This document shows positions 13,761 through 28,200 of a stretch of 64,000 nt of DNA, in pieces. The stretch covers positions 22,602,545-22,666,544 of the forward strand of contig NC_135775.1 in NCBI RefSeq assembly GCF_028453695.1, written 5' to 3'. The notes under the pieces are model-generated. The model was not told the DNA's origin. It ran no database searches and saw only the letters and a list, made by a program, of their open reading frames with translations. Every line of letters starts with the position of its first letter. Within the stretch, counting starts at the first letter, position 1. The translations under genes were made by a program, and so were the position numbers. The stretch comes from Augochlora pura (lineage: Eukaryota > Arthropoda > Insecta > Hymenoptera > Halictidae).

Positions 13761-15299
13761 CAAGGCGGTGATCGTCGAGGTAGTGGCTGACAATGGATCA
13801 TTCGCGGCAATAGGAACGTTCTTAGCGGAATCCCCGTGGCTCCGCGATCTTTCCAAAAGCTGCTGCATCCTCGATACCGGTGTGTCCATCGTTCTTGCAC
13901 GCGCGCCTCTTTCGAATAAAAATTACGACGATACGAAAATACAGTCTATATACAGTATATGTTACATGTTAAGTGTCCAGCGTCGAGAATGCAACGAAAC
14001 GGGCGATCGATATGGGTTGCGCATCGTACAGCTACAATAACGACGACGACGACGACGACTCCGTTGCTGGCGACGGTCGAACCGTTTCGGTGGGTGCAAT
14101 TATTAAGAAAAGCATAAGTGAACGAACCCGACGCGACAAGTGCAGCTAGAAGAGATCGGTTTCGCGCGGACGCGAGCGTGCAGGTTGAAAAGGATGCCTC
14201 CTTCAATGCACACGTTCGCGCGCCTATGGGACAACCGTTCCCGTATCAATCTCGAGCCATAGGCCGATTCGAAAGGTGCGCGTAACGTTGATAAATCTGC
14301 GTGCGTTTACCTGGCACGCTCGGGGCGACGTCGCGCGACCTCGGGATGTCACCGCGGCGACACACTGCTCTCTCGCCGTTTCCGATGACGTTCGCGTCGG
14401 AATAGTACGGGGAATCGCGCTCGACGATCTTCTCCGGGAAAATCGTGACGGCGGACAGGGCGTTAAAATGCAAACAATTGAACTCTACGAGCTCAACGAG
14501 CGCCGCTATTCTAAGCGGCTGAAACGCCGCGCGCGCGATCCGCGGGGAATCAATTTTTGCAAGAAGCGCAACGACTCTTCGACGCTCGTCAGAGCCAGCG
14601 GCGACGCGCCGTGCCGCGGAGTCGTTCCGCGATTCTTCGTGTTTATTTCTTTTGCCGTTCGGCGTGTTCCGGGGAACGATCGATTACCGATTCCGATGAA
14701 TCGACGACGGGGAAAACTTGGAGAGCGCAATTACCTCGCGATTATCTCGACGCTGCCGCGGGAATTGCAATATACTCTACGGCTATCGACGATGCGCGCG
14801 ATGCGGCGTTAGTGTCTGCGGCACGAGGCCGACGTGCATCGACCTCCCGCGAATTTTCGCACGGAAAAACCATTGCGGTGCGCGCGCGCGATTGTTTCCT
14901 GAGAAAGAGAGAGATAAAACCGATTCCAATGTCCGACCGGAGGAGCCCTCCGCTGCGTTCCGTGGCGCGTGCTGCAGCGAATGCGACGCAGAAACTTCTA
15001 AAGCGTTGCCGAAAGTCGTCGTCTCGTTGATCTAATTGACTCTCTGCGCCGGATCAACGAAGTGTAGATTCATGGAAGACACAATTTCGATAGTTCGATG
15101 ACGCGGGAACGCGCTTCCAGCGAACTAGTTTCTCGCTCTGTTCTGTAGACAAGGCTATCGCGATCGGACGCACTGGAATCGAGAGATCGAAAAACACGCC
15201 CGGGAAACACGGGACGACGCACCGCGACCAAAAACGTCGTTTCAGTTTCATTAGGAATTTTTTCTATGATTGACGCGTTGCGAGGAATCGACGCGGTCT
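13761..15299. other. downstream flank of ZIP11, probably including its 3'UTR
   Basis: GC-rich, with a (CGA)n run at 14040-14059 and a minus-strand AATAAA at 14642-14647. No independent gene is visible. Confidence 0.4.
14642..14647 (-). terminator. possible ZIP11 poly(A) signal
   Basis: AATAAA reads on the minus strand about 650 nt past the ZIP11 stop codon. It is a candidate only; I did not locate any transcript end. Confidence 0.25.
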
Positions 15300-15378
15300 C
15301 TAGCCTAATCCCACGTCTAGGGACATCATTACCAAGAAACCGACGATCGCTGCCCAGCTGGCGAGTTTGCCATTCCCA
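15300..15378 (-). CDS. SLC39A11: ZIP11 terminal coding exon 6
   Basis: The acceptor TTCTGATTGCAG precedes 15378. The first base completes Ser-329, then GNGKLASWAAIVGF and MMSLDVGLG run to a TAG ending at 15300. Only 79 bp are coding. Phase (1 base + 25 codons + stop) fits exon 5 exactly, and the ending matches the ZIP11 family. The open frame overlapping this segment is a different, non-coding frame. Confidence 0.92.
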
Positions 15379-16027
15379 CTGCAATCAGAAAGCAAGATAA
15401 ATATTTTGGTCGAACGGAGAGCAGGGGAGGGGTGGGGGACTTTCTATCGAGACGCGATCCATCGGGACAAGGTGGATCCGGGGGTGAGGCGGTGGACGGT
15501 GTTCTGGACTGGGTCGATGATCCGGCGATCGTCGATTAGTACGATCGACGAAGCAGGAAGCGATGGGAAACCAAGCCGGAGGAAAGAGAGCGCCTGGAAA
15601 AGTTCGGATCGCCTGTCCGGCGAGGATCGTTCTTGGTAACAATGTTCGGCAAAAGGATAGGAGCATCGGGTACGGCGCGAAATAAAGGGGGTTTCGCGGA
15701 GGCAAGTAGGGATTAAGCACACACGGATCGTACACGCGAACACATACGCGCCGCGGGTACCCGGTATTGCACGTCACGGCTTGTTGATTTCGTAAATTAT
15801 ACACGGCCATCAATTTTAACGGCCGGTGAAATGCGCTGTTGTGTTTCGGTGGGCGTTCTACCACATCAATCATATCCGCGCGGTAAATACCTCCTTTCGG
15901 AATGGCTCAGAAATTTGTATTTTTATTAGCCATTATCGTGTCTCGTCGCGCGCACCACGAAAGACCGCCCGCGCTCACGATCTTCTCCTTTTCTCGGGTT
16001 TGTCGCGCGATCGTCCGACAGAGAAAA

Positions 16028-16066
<39 letters not shown>

Positions 16067-18913
16067 CGCGCAGAGAGACAGAGAGAACGAGAGAGATCGG
16101 GAAAAACGGTTTCGTCGAAACCAATTTTCGTCTCTGTGTACCCGCGAATTATCCGATCGACGGGGCATACGACTTATCTCGCGAACCGAACGGAAGCCAA
16201 AGCAAACTCGTCCCCTATCCGGCCCACCGCGAGAGATCCCGTCCCCGTGGAAAGTAGGCGATCGCTTTTAACTGGAATACCACGAGGCTCGAGACCGAGG
16301 AGAGGCATTCCTTTTCACCGAGCACAGAGTCATGCAAATGACCGACCTCGGTTCTAAGAATCCGGCGGCCTCCGAAACTAGCCGCCGACGACCGGGAAAA
16401 ATTCGATTCCGAAACACCGGGAAGTCCCTTCCACGGCTACAACCGGCTCCCCTCCCTCCCTCCCTTCCTTCCATTCGGTCGTTACGAAAACTAGCCGATT
16501 CCCGGATCTCGCAAACTTTCTCTCGTCCTTGTCCCTTCGCGTTTCTCTCTCTCACTCTCTCTCTCTCTCTTTTCGATATCGGCCGATCTCGCAGGGTGTG
16601 GAAACAGCCTTTGGAGATCACGCCGAAAAGACTCGAGGGCTGAACCCTCGTGGCTACGATTTTTAGACGTCCCAGTTCGAAGTCGTTGGGATATCCAGCC
16701 AAGTTTTGTGAACAAGCAATGCTCGATCCAGCGAAACATTTGTTCGAGATCGCTGAGCGGAAAATTTTTAGAACAAGCGAATGAGCCTTTGATTGGATAA
16801 ATGACCCTTCAACAATGGTATACTGTATGCGATCTCTTATACTTGTAGAAGATTATCAATCGAATCATCTCTTTTACTGGGCTATTCTCTAACACAAGGA
16901 TTATTTTAGATTAATTCTCCGTATAGGCGCTGAATGTCCCATATTTGTCTGTACATATCTTGACAGTGCAAGTAAAAAGAAGACTAAAATGTAAAATAAC
17001 CAAACGACCAGAAATGCTATGCTGAGAAATTGTGGCAAAAATGAATGCGAAAGATACGATAACGCTAACAAGAATTAATCGCAGAACTGAACATCGTCGG
17101 CGAACGTTTTGCTACATAACATGCTGTTTTTTATTTCCTCGTACAACCCACCGGCGAGGTACGTAAAAATGCGGGACACCCTGTACGTGCGGGCAAACAT
17201 TATTACTATTATTCTAGAACACCTGGCGGACGAGCCTACGTTTCGAATCTCCTTGTCTAGATCCGGAGTTTCACGAAAGCTAAGGTCCATTCAGAGCGAC
17301 GAGGGTTTAGCACCCCTAGGCGTCTGCAGGAACTTGCACCCAGCTTGGCAGGCAAGCAAGCCTCTCGAAGTTATCCGCGCGAGTGGATCTGCGCGTGGAT
17401 CGGAGGCATTTGCCTTTCCCCGAAGAAACTTGGTCGCCGGCCCGCTAAACCAGAAAGCAAAGCGAACGACGCCGGGGCATTGTAGTTTCTTCCCTCGATC
17501 GGTCTGTCTCTGTCGCGCTCTTTTGGAAAAGATCGCGCACGGCTGGCGGCCAGAAAGGAAAGGAAAGGAAAGGAAAGGAGAGGAAAGGAAAGGAAAGGAA
17601 AAGAAGGAAGGAGCGAGCCGAGCCGGAGCCGAAGAGCAGAGAGCGCGCGCCGGTCTTGGAGGTCGAGCAACGGTCCGCCGGTGCAGGGGGGAGATCCATT
17701 TTCACTTTTGTGTTTTCCGGGGCCCGGGAGGGTTCCCGAGGGAGCGGGCCTCGGTCTACTATCTCAGGAGCGTCGCGCCCGTTGCAATACGCATACGGTA
17801 TACACGGGTCTGCTGCTGCGCACGGGTATCCGGGCAGGGCGGTTAGATCGCACGAAATACAAAAGAAGCCAATTATAATGACAATGCTTGTTCAGCTAGA
17901 CCGTCGGGCCCTGGGAAAGAAATTCGCCACGTCCGTTTTACCGACGCCGCGCTAACTACAGCGCCGCTCGGTGCCGTCACGCGCCATTGTACCGTAATCG
18001 TTCCCGAATACGTCGCGTACACGCTGCCACCGATAGACATCCTCCTCGTGGCCTTAGCCGCGGCGACGTTGTTGCGCGTCCCGATGAAAATTCATACCGG
18101 AGAAGGATGACAGGCGGGAGAGAAGGGGGGGAGGGCGAACAAAGAGAACGAGCGTAACAGGACAAAGAGAAAGAAGGACGCGGTGTGGCGCAGCGGGACC
18201 GGTTAAAAGCGTCGCGAATTATCGCAATTTCGATGCAAACGCAGGATTCCACTTACCTCGAATGCGCTTCCGGGACAATGTCGTTGATCACCACGTAGAT
18301 CATTGCACCGGCCGCGAAGGCAAGTGCATAAGGCAGCGCAGGTTCAGCGAGCGAGACTCCGCCTGCGCCAAGGACGCCGGCGATAGGCTCGACCATCCCG
18401 GACAGTTGGCCGTACCAGAAGCTCTTCAAGGTACTGATCCCGGCGGCCTGCAGCGGCAGCGACACCGCGAGACCCTCCGGGAAATTCTGGATGCCGATGC
18501 CGATTGCGAGGTTTCTGCAACAAAAGCGGAAGCCGGCCGCTGTTTAGCTTAATTTACAGTTACGCGCGTCGCCTCGCGTCGCCTTGCTCGCATCTCGCTC
18601 GAAAACGACCGCGGCCGGCTAGACCAGCCCGGGACCGATAAGAATAAGAATAAAACCAAGGTGAGTCCGCGCGAGCCAAGTTGCACGCTCTCCACCCGGT
18701 CCCGGTCCCGGTCGCGGTCGCGGTGAGTTCTTGAAACTGGTTGACGGCTTCGACATTCTCTAGATTTTTCCATCTGGCCGCGAGAGAGCTGGCCGGAGCT
18801 GTGGGGCTTCCTAGACGACCGATCTCCGGAGCCGATCCACCGCGGAGCTTAATGGCGGAGCCAGCTCGGCCGCGAACAATTTATTGCCGGGGCATTTTAA
18901 TTCATGAGCGCGG

Positions 18914-18954
<41 letters not shown>

Positions 18955-21900
18955 TCTTTCTCTCGTTCAGTCCGCGGAAAAATCAGCGTCGAACGCGGCG
19001 GCGGTTCGTCTTTTCCAATGGAAATGCGACGAGGGTCCTCCGACCGGCCGTTTTCCCCGCGACTTCGTGCGCCGATCGGCGATCGTGATCCATGGTTCAA
19101 GGATTAATACGCCGGAGCATAATGAAGGGAGCCAGACAGACTGAACGAAAGAAGCCGAGAGGGGAGGGAACGCAGGAGAGCGAGCCACGCAGCAGGTGAA
19201 TGAACCAACACGATCGTGTACGTACACGTAACACTCGAGTGCAGACAAGACACATATTGCACCGGTCGGCCCCTTTCGAGACTTTTAAATCGCGGCCGGA
19301 CTTTCTGCTCTCTCGGGCTCCTTCCTGGCTGCGAGGATAAACGTTCCTAGCGTAATAAACGGACCTGCCACCGAAAATCGTTCACGGTGACGATAGAAAG
19401 GACGGCAGCCGGGTTAGCCGGGAGTCGCTCGGAATTTCCGATCGCGGATCGATCGATCGATCGATCGATCGGCGATTCTGTCGAGCAACGGAGAAACGGT
19501 ACCGGGATCCGTCGCGGAGACAGTCCGTCCGTCCGAATGAATGGCTTGTACACGATCCGGGATACCTGGTAAACTTGGGGAACGACGGAAAAACGTTCGG
19601 CTCGGGCGGCAGGAATGCGGTAACTAAGGTCTCGGACGACCTAGCTTTCGTCCGCGAGCCAGAAGGATTCACGGAGACGCGCATAGACGGAATTTAATTC
19701 AGCGGACACGGGGGAGCGAGGGGGCGGGAGGCGGCACTGGAAAAAGTAACACGTCGGGCCTGGCGAAAAAGTTGAATATACTCCGAAGGTAAATGCGCGC
19801 GACCACGGTGGATAGAGCGAGCGAGCCGGAGAGAATAAGAGAGAAAGAGAGACGGCGGAGAGAGAGAGTGAGTGAGAGAGAGAGAGAGACGGGGAGAGGG
19901 GCGCGAGACGAGCAGAAAAAGCTCGGCACCCGACGTTGAAGACATTAAGCGAGGTGTTCCGCGATGTTACGCGGAGGATCGTCGATCGAGCGAACGGTTA
20001 GAATTTCCAAGGAACAATAGATCAGCGGGGCCCGGTGTTGGCAGAGAGGAGACGGCGAGGTGGCCCCCGAGCAGGTGAATGAATGACGCGATCCGAGAGG
20101 AGCTCCTCCTTCCGATGCAGGATCACCGGTATAGGTCGCGCTCTCTCTCGTATAGGGCCCCCGAGAGCACATGGTATGTCATGCCGCGGCGTGTAGTGCG
20201 TTATTTCATGGGACGGCATCGTCGTCGCATTCCTATAGCATCGAGGTACATAAGTGGTTGTACAGTTAACCCGTCGGGTCCGGCTGTTCGCCAGTTGCGC
20301 CAGGGGAGGTCACCCGAGTTCCGAGAATGATCTCGTCCCCTTCCTCCACACCCTGGGCTCTTCACCTTCTTACTTTTCTTTCTTTCGACCGAGCGCGTCC
20401 TTCTCCCTTGATTCTCCTTGCTTCTGGTCCTCTCTTCTTTTCTGATGCTGCTGCCGTTGCTGCCGATGCTGCCGCCGCTGCAGCTACGGCGGCTGCTACC
20501 TCCTTCCCAGCCGACGATCCTGCCGGCCGGTTTCTTTTCCTTTCCGAGTTCTTCTTCTGATTTCCACGGTCAGGGTCGCTAACTCCCGTCGTCTGCCGTG
20601 CTACCAGACAGCTAGGCTGACGACCAGGAGCTGCCTTCGCTTCCGATCGCGAACCGAACTCTCCTCGATGTCTCTTCGACGTTTCGTTCGATCCTCGCGG
20701 ACGTGGGACTCGTCTCGGACTTCTAAGCACGCTTCGGCTACCCAACCAGCCGGGATCGGAAACGTTCCGAAAATATTACCGTTTCGAACTGTTCTGTACC
20801 GGTTCTGAAACAGTTACGAAGAAAAGATCTCGCAACTGTTACAAGGTGTAACGATTTTGATTTCTTTATTATTGTTGATCAGGGTGCTAATTTATGTAAT
20901 TTTACTTCCTTCAGGCATTAAAAGCATGAATTCTATACGTGGATTGAAAATGTGATCACATTATTGTATTATTGACAAACTGTGACTACTAGCACCTGCT
21001 ACTTTGTTTAGTGCATAATCGAAACAAAGATCCGAAAAATGATAGTTACAGGCAGCTTCAATGCAACGCTGTAAAGCATACATGCATTCCTAAATTTCAA
21101 CGTTTTTAATCTATTAAAATTTTTAAGGGAGAGACGAACTCGCTACTTGCTTTCTATCCTTCGAAAATGACGCAGACAATTTTTATTTCGCATAAAAATC
21201 GGCAGTCTAATGATGAGACATTTTCAATTCTCCATAACTGTTTCAAGAACCAAGATCGATGCCATAACCGTCTCCAACCCCTGTTATCTGGAGTAGCTTC
21301 GATCGTTGATCTCCCATTAGGAATTTTGCCGGATTCCAAACGCGAAGAAGAGGTAGGCAGGGTCTACACGGTGGTGCTTAAACGGGAGAAATCGAGGGAG
21401 GCGAAGACGGTCGAGAATATTCGCTACTCGAGCTTAGATTCCGGGAGAAAGTATCGCAGGATCCTCCGCGAGTGTTCCAGAGATCCGTCTCCAAGGGACA
21501 ACGATATACTCCCCTCTATACTCTTTCCCCTTTCTACGAAACCGAATCGTCCCGAGTACCGATGTGGAACAGACTTGCCAGCGTCTGCCGGCGGCCGTTT
21601 CCTAGGAGCGTTGATAATAAAATTAGCAGTTTACGAATGATTATCTCGATTGACGCGCGTGTGCCAAAGCAATGTTTTAGAAACCCATTAGCCGTTATCT
21701 ACGTTTCCTCTTTCTACGATGCCGCTCCACCGGAATTAGAAAGCACGGGTCCTCGCGGTGATTCGCGAATCGTTGAGAAAGAAAGTCCCGAAACTCTTTG
21801 TCCCTGTGCGTCGCCGGGCCCCCGGACTTATCGAGACGGACTGGTCCCGAAGGCGAAACCAGATAGGACGTTGGTCTAGGAATTCCGCGCGAGGGCGTCG

Positions 21901-24900
21901 CGCTGTCTCGAGCCGAAAATCGAAGATTTCTCCGGGCCCCGGCGGAAGAAAGAGATCTTACCAAACTGGTTGGTACCCATAAAAAAAGTAGCACGCGTGT
22001 GTTTTGGTTGCCGTAGTCAAACTCGTATCACGGCCACACCGTTATACACGCATATTCGATCACGCGGGAAGCGGCTAGCCTGGTGGTCCCCCGCCGGTGA
22101 CCAACGTCGGAGGAGACCAACGGGGCCCCCATAAAAATTCGCTTTGTTGACGAAAATAATGGAATCCGGGGAGTTCGCGGGCCGCCGGCCGCCGCTATCG
22201 TTCAACTTAACGGGCTATCGAACATAACAGCACACTTCGGCCGGTCTCTGTGTACCAACATGGCGTCCCCCGGGTGGCTTCGTTGAACGCACCGCGGTCG
22301 CCATTTTGCATTCCATAAGGCCGCGGTTGTCCTTACGTGGCAACACCTATCCTCGCGCTCGTGGCCGTGCAACCGACCCGAAGGATCGTAAATTACTTTC
22401 CCCGGGATCCTCCGCCGTACGAATACCCCGTGGAAGAGGACACACGGCCGACGACGAGGACGACGACGACGACGAGAAGAGCCTCTACAGAGTTTTTCGA
22501 TCCCGCGATTTTTCCTGGGAACCAGGGAGACATCACAACGATACGGGACGAAAGGAACGCCGACGAGCGGCCTGGCGTCCTTTGTTTCCGGAATGCTGAA
22601 AAGCGAGCGACGGGCCAGGAACGTCTGCACCGGGTTCGGGTATCCGCGCATCCGCTAGGCTGAACTCTATCGATTCGGACGTTGCCGGTACCAGCGGTGG
22701 AGCCGCGGCAGCTAGCAGAGCAAAATTCGATCGGCCGAGATACCATAACGAGGACTTCTTCTCTCCGTGTGTCGGGTCGGCTTCTAAAGGAAGTATATCG
22801 GCCCCGAAGAGTAGGAGGAAATCAAGGAGGAGGAAGAGAAGCAAAAGGACGAGGAGGAATGGTCCTGAAGGAAACACGAAGAATCTCTCTCTCGGTGGGA
22901 CCGGCCACGCGATTGGTGAACCTGAAAGATACAGATAGAGATAGACGAAGGATAGTGATGGAGACGGAGAGAGAGGGCACAGGCTGCCGCCGAGGGGAGG
23001 AACGAGACGGAGGCTCCGGCTGTTACGTGTGTGTCCTTACACGAACGTGTACGCTCCGAACACGCGTTCCGTATACACACGGTTCGTTAAAAAGAGAGAT
23101 GCGCGACGAGAGACAAGCGTACACGTACCGAGGCGGCTCTGTGTGAGAAAACGCCGAGGAGCGAGCGAGAGCAAGCGGGAGAGACCGAGAGAGAAGAGAG
23201 AGAGTGAGAGAAGGAGAAAGAAAGAGAAAGAGAGAGAGAGAGAGAAGCGAAGGAGGGGGTGCAGAGATAAGAGAGTGAGGAGAAACGAGAGAGGGAGTAA
23301 GGAATGCATGGGAACGAGGCGCAAGCGGGCCGACCGCGATTTGCCCGTCCCGCATTCCACCAACGCCAAGGCGAGCTCTCCGGCTCTTCTCGGCTCCGAG
23401 TCCCGAGGCCACCAGCCACGGCCTAACACCATAAAATCATAAGACCAAGATCAACCCCGCTACTCTTCTCTCCATTATCTCCGGCATCATTGCGCTCGCG
23501 CGCGCGTCTCCTAATGTCAAATCTCGTAAATACGCTCGACGAAAATTCCTCCGAGCTACACCTCCGTTCCAGACGAGCGTACAGAACTTCCAACGTTTCC
23601 CGACGATACGGTTCGCGATTAGACGACGACGCGATCGAGCAACAGTATCGGGAGCGTCCAAAACCGACGGCGACACGATTTCGCAACGGCGGTATGCGCC
23701 GCGATGCAGAATCGGAGCCGCGGAGGACGCAGCCGGAGACCGTTGCACGTGCGTCTTGTCGCATCGCGTCGCGCCTCGCCTCGGATCGATACTCGTCGGA
23801 TGCATATTGAGCTTGATCTCGTCATTAATTGCGACGCATTCCGCGGTAAGAAGGCTCGGTGAATCGAGGACACGTTCGCGGGAGCGAGATTCCGAAAGCA
23901 GGTGTCCACCGCGGCGGCGGTGGCGGCGACGACGACGAGCCGAGCCGAGCCGTGCCGAGAGAGTCGAAGCGGACGCAGAAGGAAGAAACGGGTGGTAGCC
24001 GCGGCGGCTACCAACGGGCCCCGGCCCGGCCACCGGCTCACCGCCGGCTGTCCCGATACCTTGATTTGCAAAGAGACGCTAGTTTGTCGAATAGTCTGCG
24101 CGGATGATCCTGAGGTCGTCGTCGAGGGACATAACGGATCCGGCTGTTCGTCTGTTCCGAGTAAGGTACGCGGCGCGCATGCGTAATGCCGCTGCATTCC
24201 AAGCATTGCGAAGTCGCTGCACCGTGCGCGCCGGTGCATCGTCCGATGCCAGAGAAAGAGAAACGAATCCCGGCGGACTAGAGGAGACAGAGAACACGAG
24301 CGGCAGAATTCCGCGATGATAACAGACAAGCACGGGCCCCGGTCTTCGACGGGCCCTATCCGGGGCCCGTCTGAACCGTTTACCACCGTTTGCCGGAAAT
24401 TTCGCGGACGGGGGGGGCGCCCTGAAAATCGGGCGGGGACTAAACCGCGACGCTTCCGAGGGAGACCAGGAAGCGGCGCAGACCGGGCAAAACGAGCAGA
24501 TGGAACGCGAAACACGAGACGAGAAAAGTATCGGCGTGTCGCTTCGCCTAGAGAATGTCTCGCGAGTCCGGTTCTCAGAATCTTTCTCTCGTGAACGGCT
24601 GTGCCTGAATGATTACGCGCGCACCCGCGAACAGAGCCGCGCAAATAAAGCTGCTCCGACTACCAGGATCCTGACCGAGCTGGTCGCTGACTTTCGGTGC
24701 TACAGGACCGTGCAAATTCGAAGGAAATTCGCAAATTCCAGATCTAAATACGGACGGGACGTTGTATCGGCTCCGCGGAACAATCAGGGGCCAGTAGATC
24801 CCGCCCACTTTGATCAGACCACGCCTACGACCATCTACCATGTACGCTCGGGGTCTCTCTTTCTCCTCGATATAATTTCATGCTACCGAACAGGAGAATT

Positions 24901-25208
24901 CGAGGAGCTAGAGGATCGTCCAAAGTGCAAAATCCGTTGACAACGAACCGCTCGGCACGCAGAGGTGTATAGTAGGACGTTCCGAGCGGCGACCAGCGTG
25001 GCCACCACCGCGCACGTGCATTTATAATACTATGCACGGCGGCTAAGCGGGAAGTACTATATCGTAACCGACTTCCGTCGTTATTAACACACGCCAGAAC
25101 TGGCTTTCCGCGTGTGATAAGCACCGGGTACAAAGTGCGACGATTAAGGGAACGGAGCCGCGGCGTTCTCGTTCACCATGGAACGGATCCACGACGCTTA
25201 GAGAGACA

Positions 25209-25257
<49 letters not shown>

Positions 25258-28200
25258 GGGGTAGAGATCCTTGGAGAGATCCTCGAAGAGAGAACGAGGT
25301 GGTAGTCCGAGCGTTACTCGACGCGTGGTTAACCAGCCGTGGACGATCGACCACGCTAGGATCGGCGGCGCTATGCCGTTCGAGTTAGGCGAGAGAGATG
25401 GGTCGCGGAGGCACAGCGGAGCTTCGATTATCCTGAAAAAATATTTATCGGCGACGGAGTTGGTTGCGCGGCGCTGCGGGTGCAACGGATGGCGACGGGT
25501 GCACCGGTATTCAGCGGTGGTTAAGCGAGTTAGGAAACTATCGCGTGGCTCTTCCCCGAGACGCTTATAGTCGGTAGACGGCGCTAGAACGTTTCGAAGG
25601 TAAACGAAAAGAGAAGGAAGAGTCCGAAGGCAGCCAGAGTCCGAACCTGAAGTCGAAAAAGGACGGCGCAGAGATAGAGCCCGAGAGAAAGGGTAAAAGG
25701 TGGGAAAGGTGGGGTGGGAGAGCGGGGAGGGTACAAGAGGAAAGAGTCGGGACAAGGGGACAGAGAGGGGCCGCGGTGCGGTGAGCACTGCTGGGTCGGT
25801 ATATAATAAGACAGGCAGGAGGATAGCACTGAAATGAGGTGGTTTCGTCGGCAGCTTTGTCCGGCGCCATGTTTAACATAGCACCACCTCATCTACGTGC
25901 CACGCCAACCCGGCACTCCGTAGTTCCTCTGTTTTTACGCACGCTATCGCTCTCACCCTCGTTTCTTCTCTTTCGGCCTCTCTCGCTGCGCGCCTCCGAG
26001 TTTCGTTCTCCTTGCTTCGCCTCGGCTCGCCTTGCCAAAGCGAGCCGTTTCCTTCGTTTGCCTAACCGTCGCGTTAGAATAAAAAAAGAACAAGGGAGAA
26101 CAACGATCGGTCTAACCAAATCGGATGGATCCACCACGCACCCCGTTCGATCGCACGCGCGCCGCCGAACCTCCACCGAATACGTATCTCGATTCCGTGA
26201 AACCGAGCGAGACTCTCGCGCACCGTTTCGGTGGCTTCACGAATCGCCCGCAGGAATTCCGACTATAGTCGGCGATCCGGTCGTCGCGGCGACGTCTACC
26301 GTTCGTCGTTCACCGATTTCGACATCGATTCATACGCGGCGATCGAACACACGCAGCCAAGTTTCTCCGAAGCGCGACGATCGATCCGCGAGCGACTGCG
26401 ACCGCAGCGCGCGAAACGACAGCGAAAGATGACAATGGCGGTGCGTAAACCCTAAACGGGCGTTTTCGCGAATGAGGAACGAGAAACGAGGAACGGGGGG
26501 GAATCTCGGATCGGGCTAAAGAAAGCAGAGGAAACGCCGGGAAAGAGAGAAAAAAAGGGGAAACGACGGACCCAGATTCCGCGAAAAATCCGCATAGCTC
26601 GAAGGGTGACTCAGTACCAGATCTCCTTGAGCGTTTTACGAGTGCAAATATCGTCGTTCCTATCGGCTGCCCACCTTTCCATCGTGCCTACCTACGAGAC
26701 CGCGTCTTTTTCTCTTTTTCTTTACTCTATTTCTTGTCCCTTCTTTGTCAGTCCCCGCTACGAAGAGCGAAACGCGGCGAACGCGCTCTGTTGCAGCCTG
26801 CGAAACGTTTCATTCATGATTCTTTCGCCGGCCCGACCGGAACTCGTGGATTGTTCTACCGCTGTCTCGAGAATGAATTACCTTTCCGTGGAAAGGGCAG
26901 CTCGTACGCGCCGGGGCACGGCGATCGGAGCCACCGGCCACCGACGCTTGAAAACCAACGCTGGAACCGACGGCCGAGAAACGGCGCGTTACGTAAAAAT
27001 TCATTTCCATGACGGAGCCTCGACGACGTTTTCCTTGACCGGGACACGCGGTGGCAACGATCTCCTTCACGAGATTTCTGTTCTCGGCGCCGTTTACAGA
27101 AACCGGGCCTCTCCCCGCCTCTCATCGCGGTGCTCGCGGTGGACGCTGAATTATTCCGTCGAGTTCCGACAAAATATTCCCGGCCGAACTAGATTTAAAT
27201 AATTAAATTCGCTCGCCGACACGACGACGACGACGACGACGGTGGCTCGTCCTCTAAGGAATCGCTCGAACTCGGAACGGTATTTCCGACGCGATACGAA
27301 ACTTCTAAGCGGAATCTAATCGAGACCGTGACTCGGTGAAACCGGGTGGAAAGCGAACAATTCTTTGGTTCGTTGATACCGCGCGCGGGGGGGAACGATC
27401 CCCGTACGTTTCGAACGGGAGCATCGTCGTTTTTATTCCGGCGTTTTCGAAACAGGAAACGCAGTGGCTCGATAGGCGGGACCCCGTTGTTTCGTTAGTT
27501 GCTGAAAATGTGCACGAAGGCGAACGCGATCTTAATCGCAATCATCGTGAGAATGGAATGCCGCTCGTTACGAACGAGTTGGGCTACAAAAGGGCATGCT
27601 GGGTCGATAAATGCTGAAGGCTGAGAGATTTTCTGAACGACGGGACGACGCACGTCGGCGCGGCTCGGCGGTTCTCGTTCCTCGAAACTGGTCGCATTAC
27701 TCGGGTGGAAAGATCGATCTTTACGGTAATATCTCCCTACTGGTTCGCTATTCGGAAACGGCGACGAGTATCGAGAGGAGAAACAGAGCCGCCCAATTAG
27801 GTGTGTTCGCTATGGAATTCTCCGCGGAACTGTTAAGCTATTGATTCTTGAAATTCAGGGAAATCGCTCTCCGAAGGGCCCTCGAGGGTTTCGCAATTAA
27901 TCGACGACCGCTAACAGGGGATTGGCCGCGGTACCCGGGGCTAATTGTCGGAAGAATTTCCGCCGGCGATTCCGCTGCGTAGCGCGAGAAACGGATTTCA
28001 CGGGGCGTTTCAATGAAATATTTTCGCTCGTTCCTTCGGCCAGCCCGAAAGAGCACGCGCACCGATAACGGCGTATGTACGCACAGCACGAACCACTGCG
28101 TGGCGATACGCAACGCACGGACTCCGGTATCGGCCGGGGTCATCTTTCGGACCGAACCGACGATTCATTCATAACCGGGAAACTTGGGCGATAATGGGCA

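Noticed and set aside
17173..17185. GGGACACCCTGTA, a string often seen near the ends of insect DNA transposons
   Set aside because: An isolated 13-mer without a partner inverted copy or target-site duplication.
23619..24644. 341-codon minus-strand frame in the ZIP11 intron
   Set aside because: It is Arg/Ser/Ala-rich, lies in CpG-dense DNA where stop codons are rare, overlaps other equally long frames, and shows no domain or splice structure.
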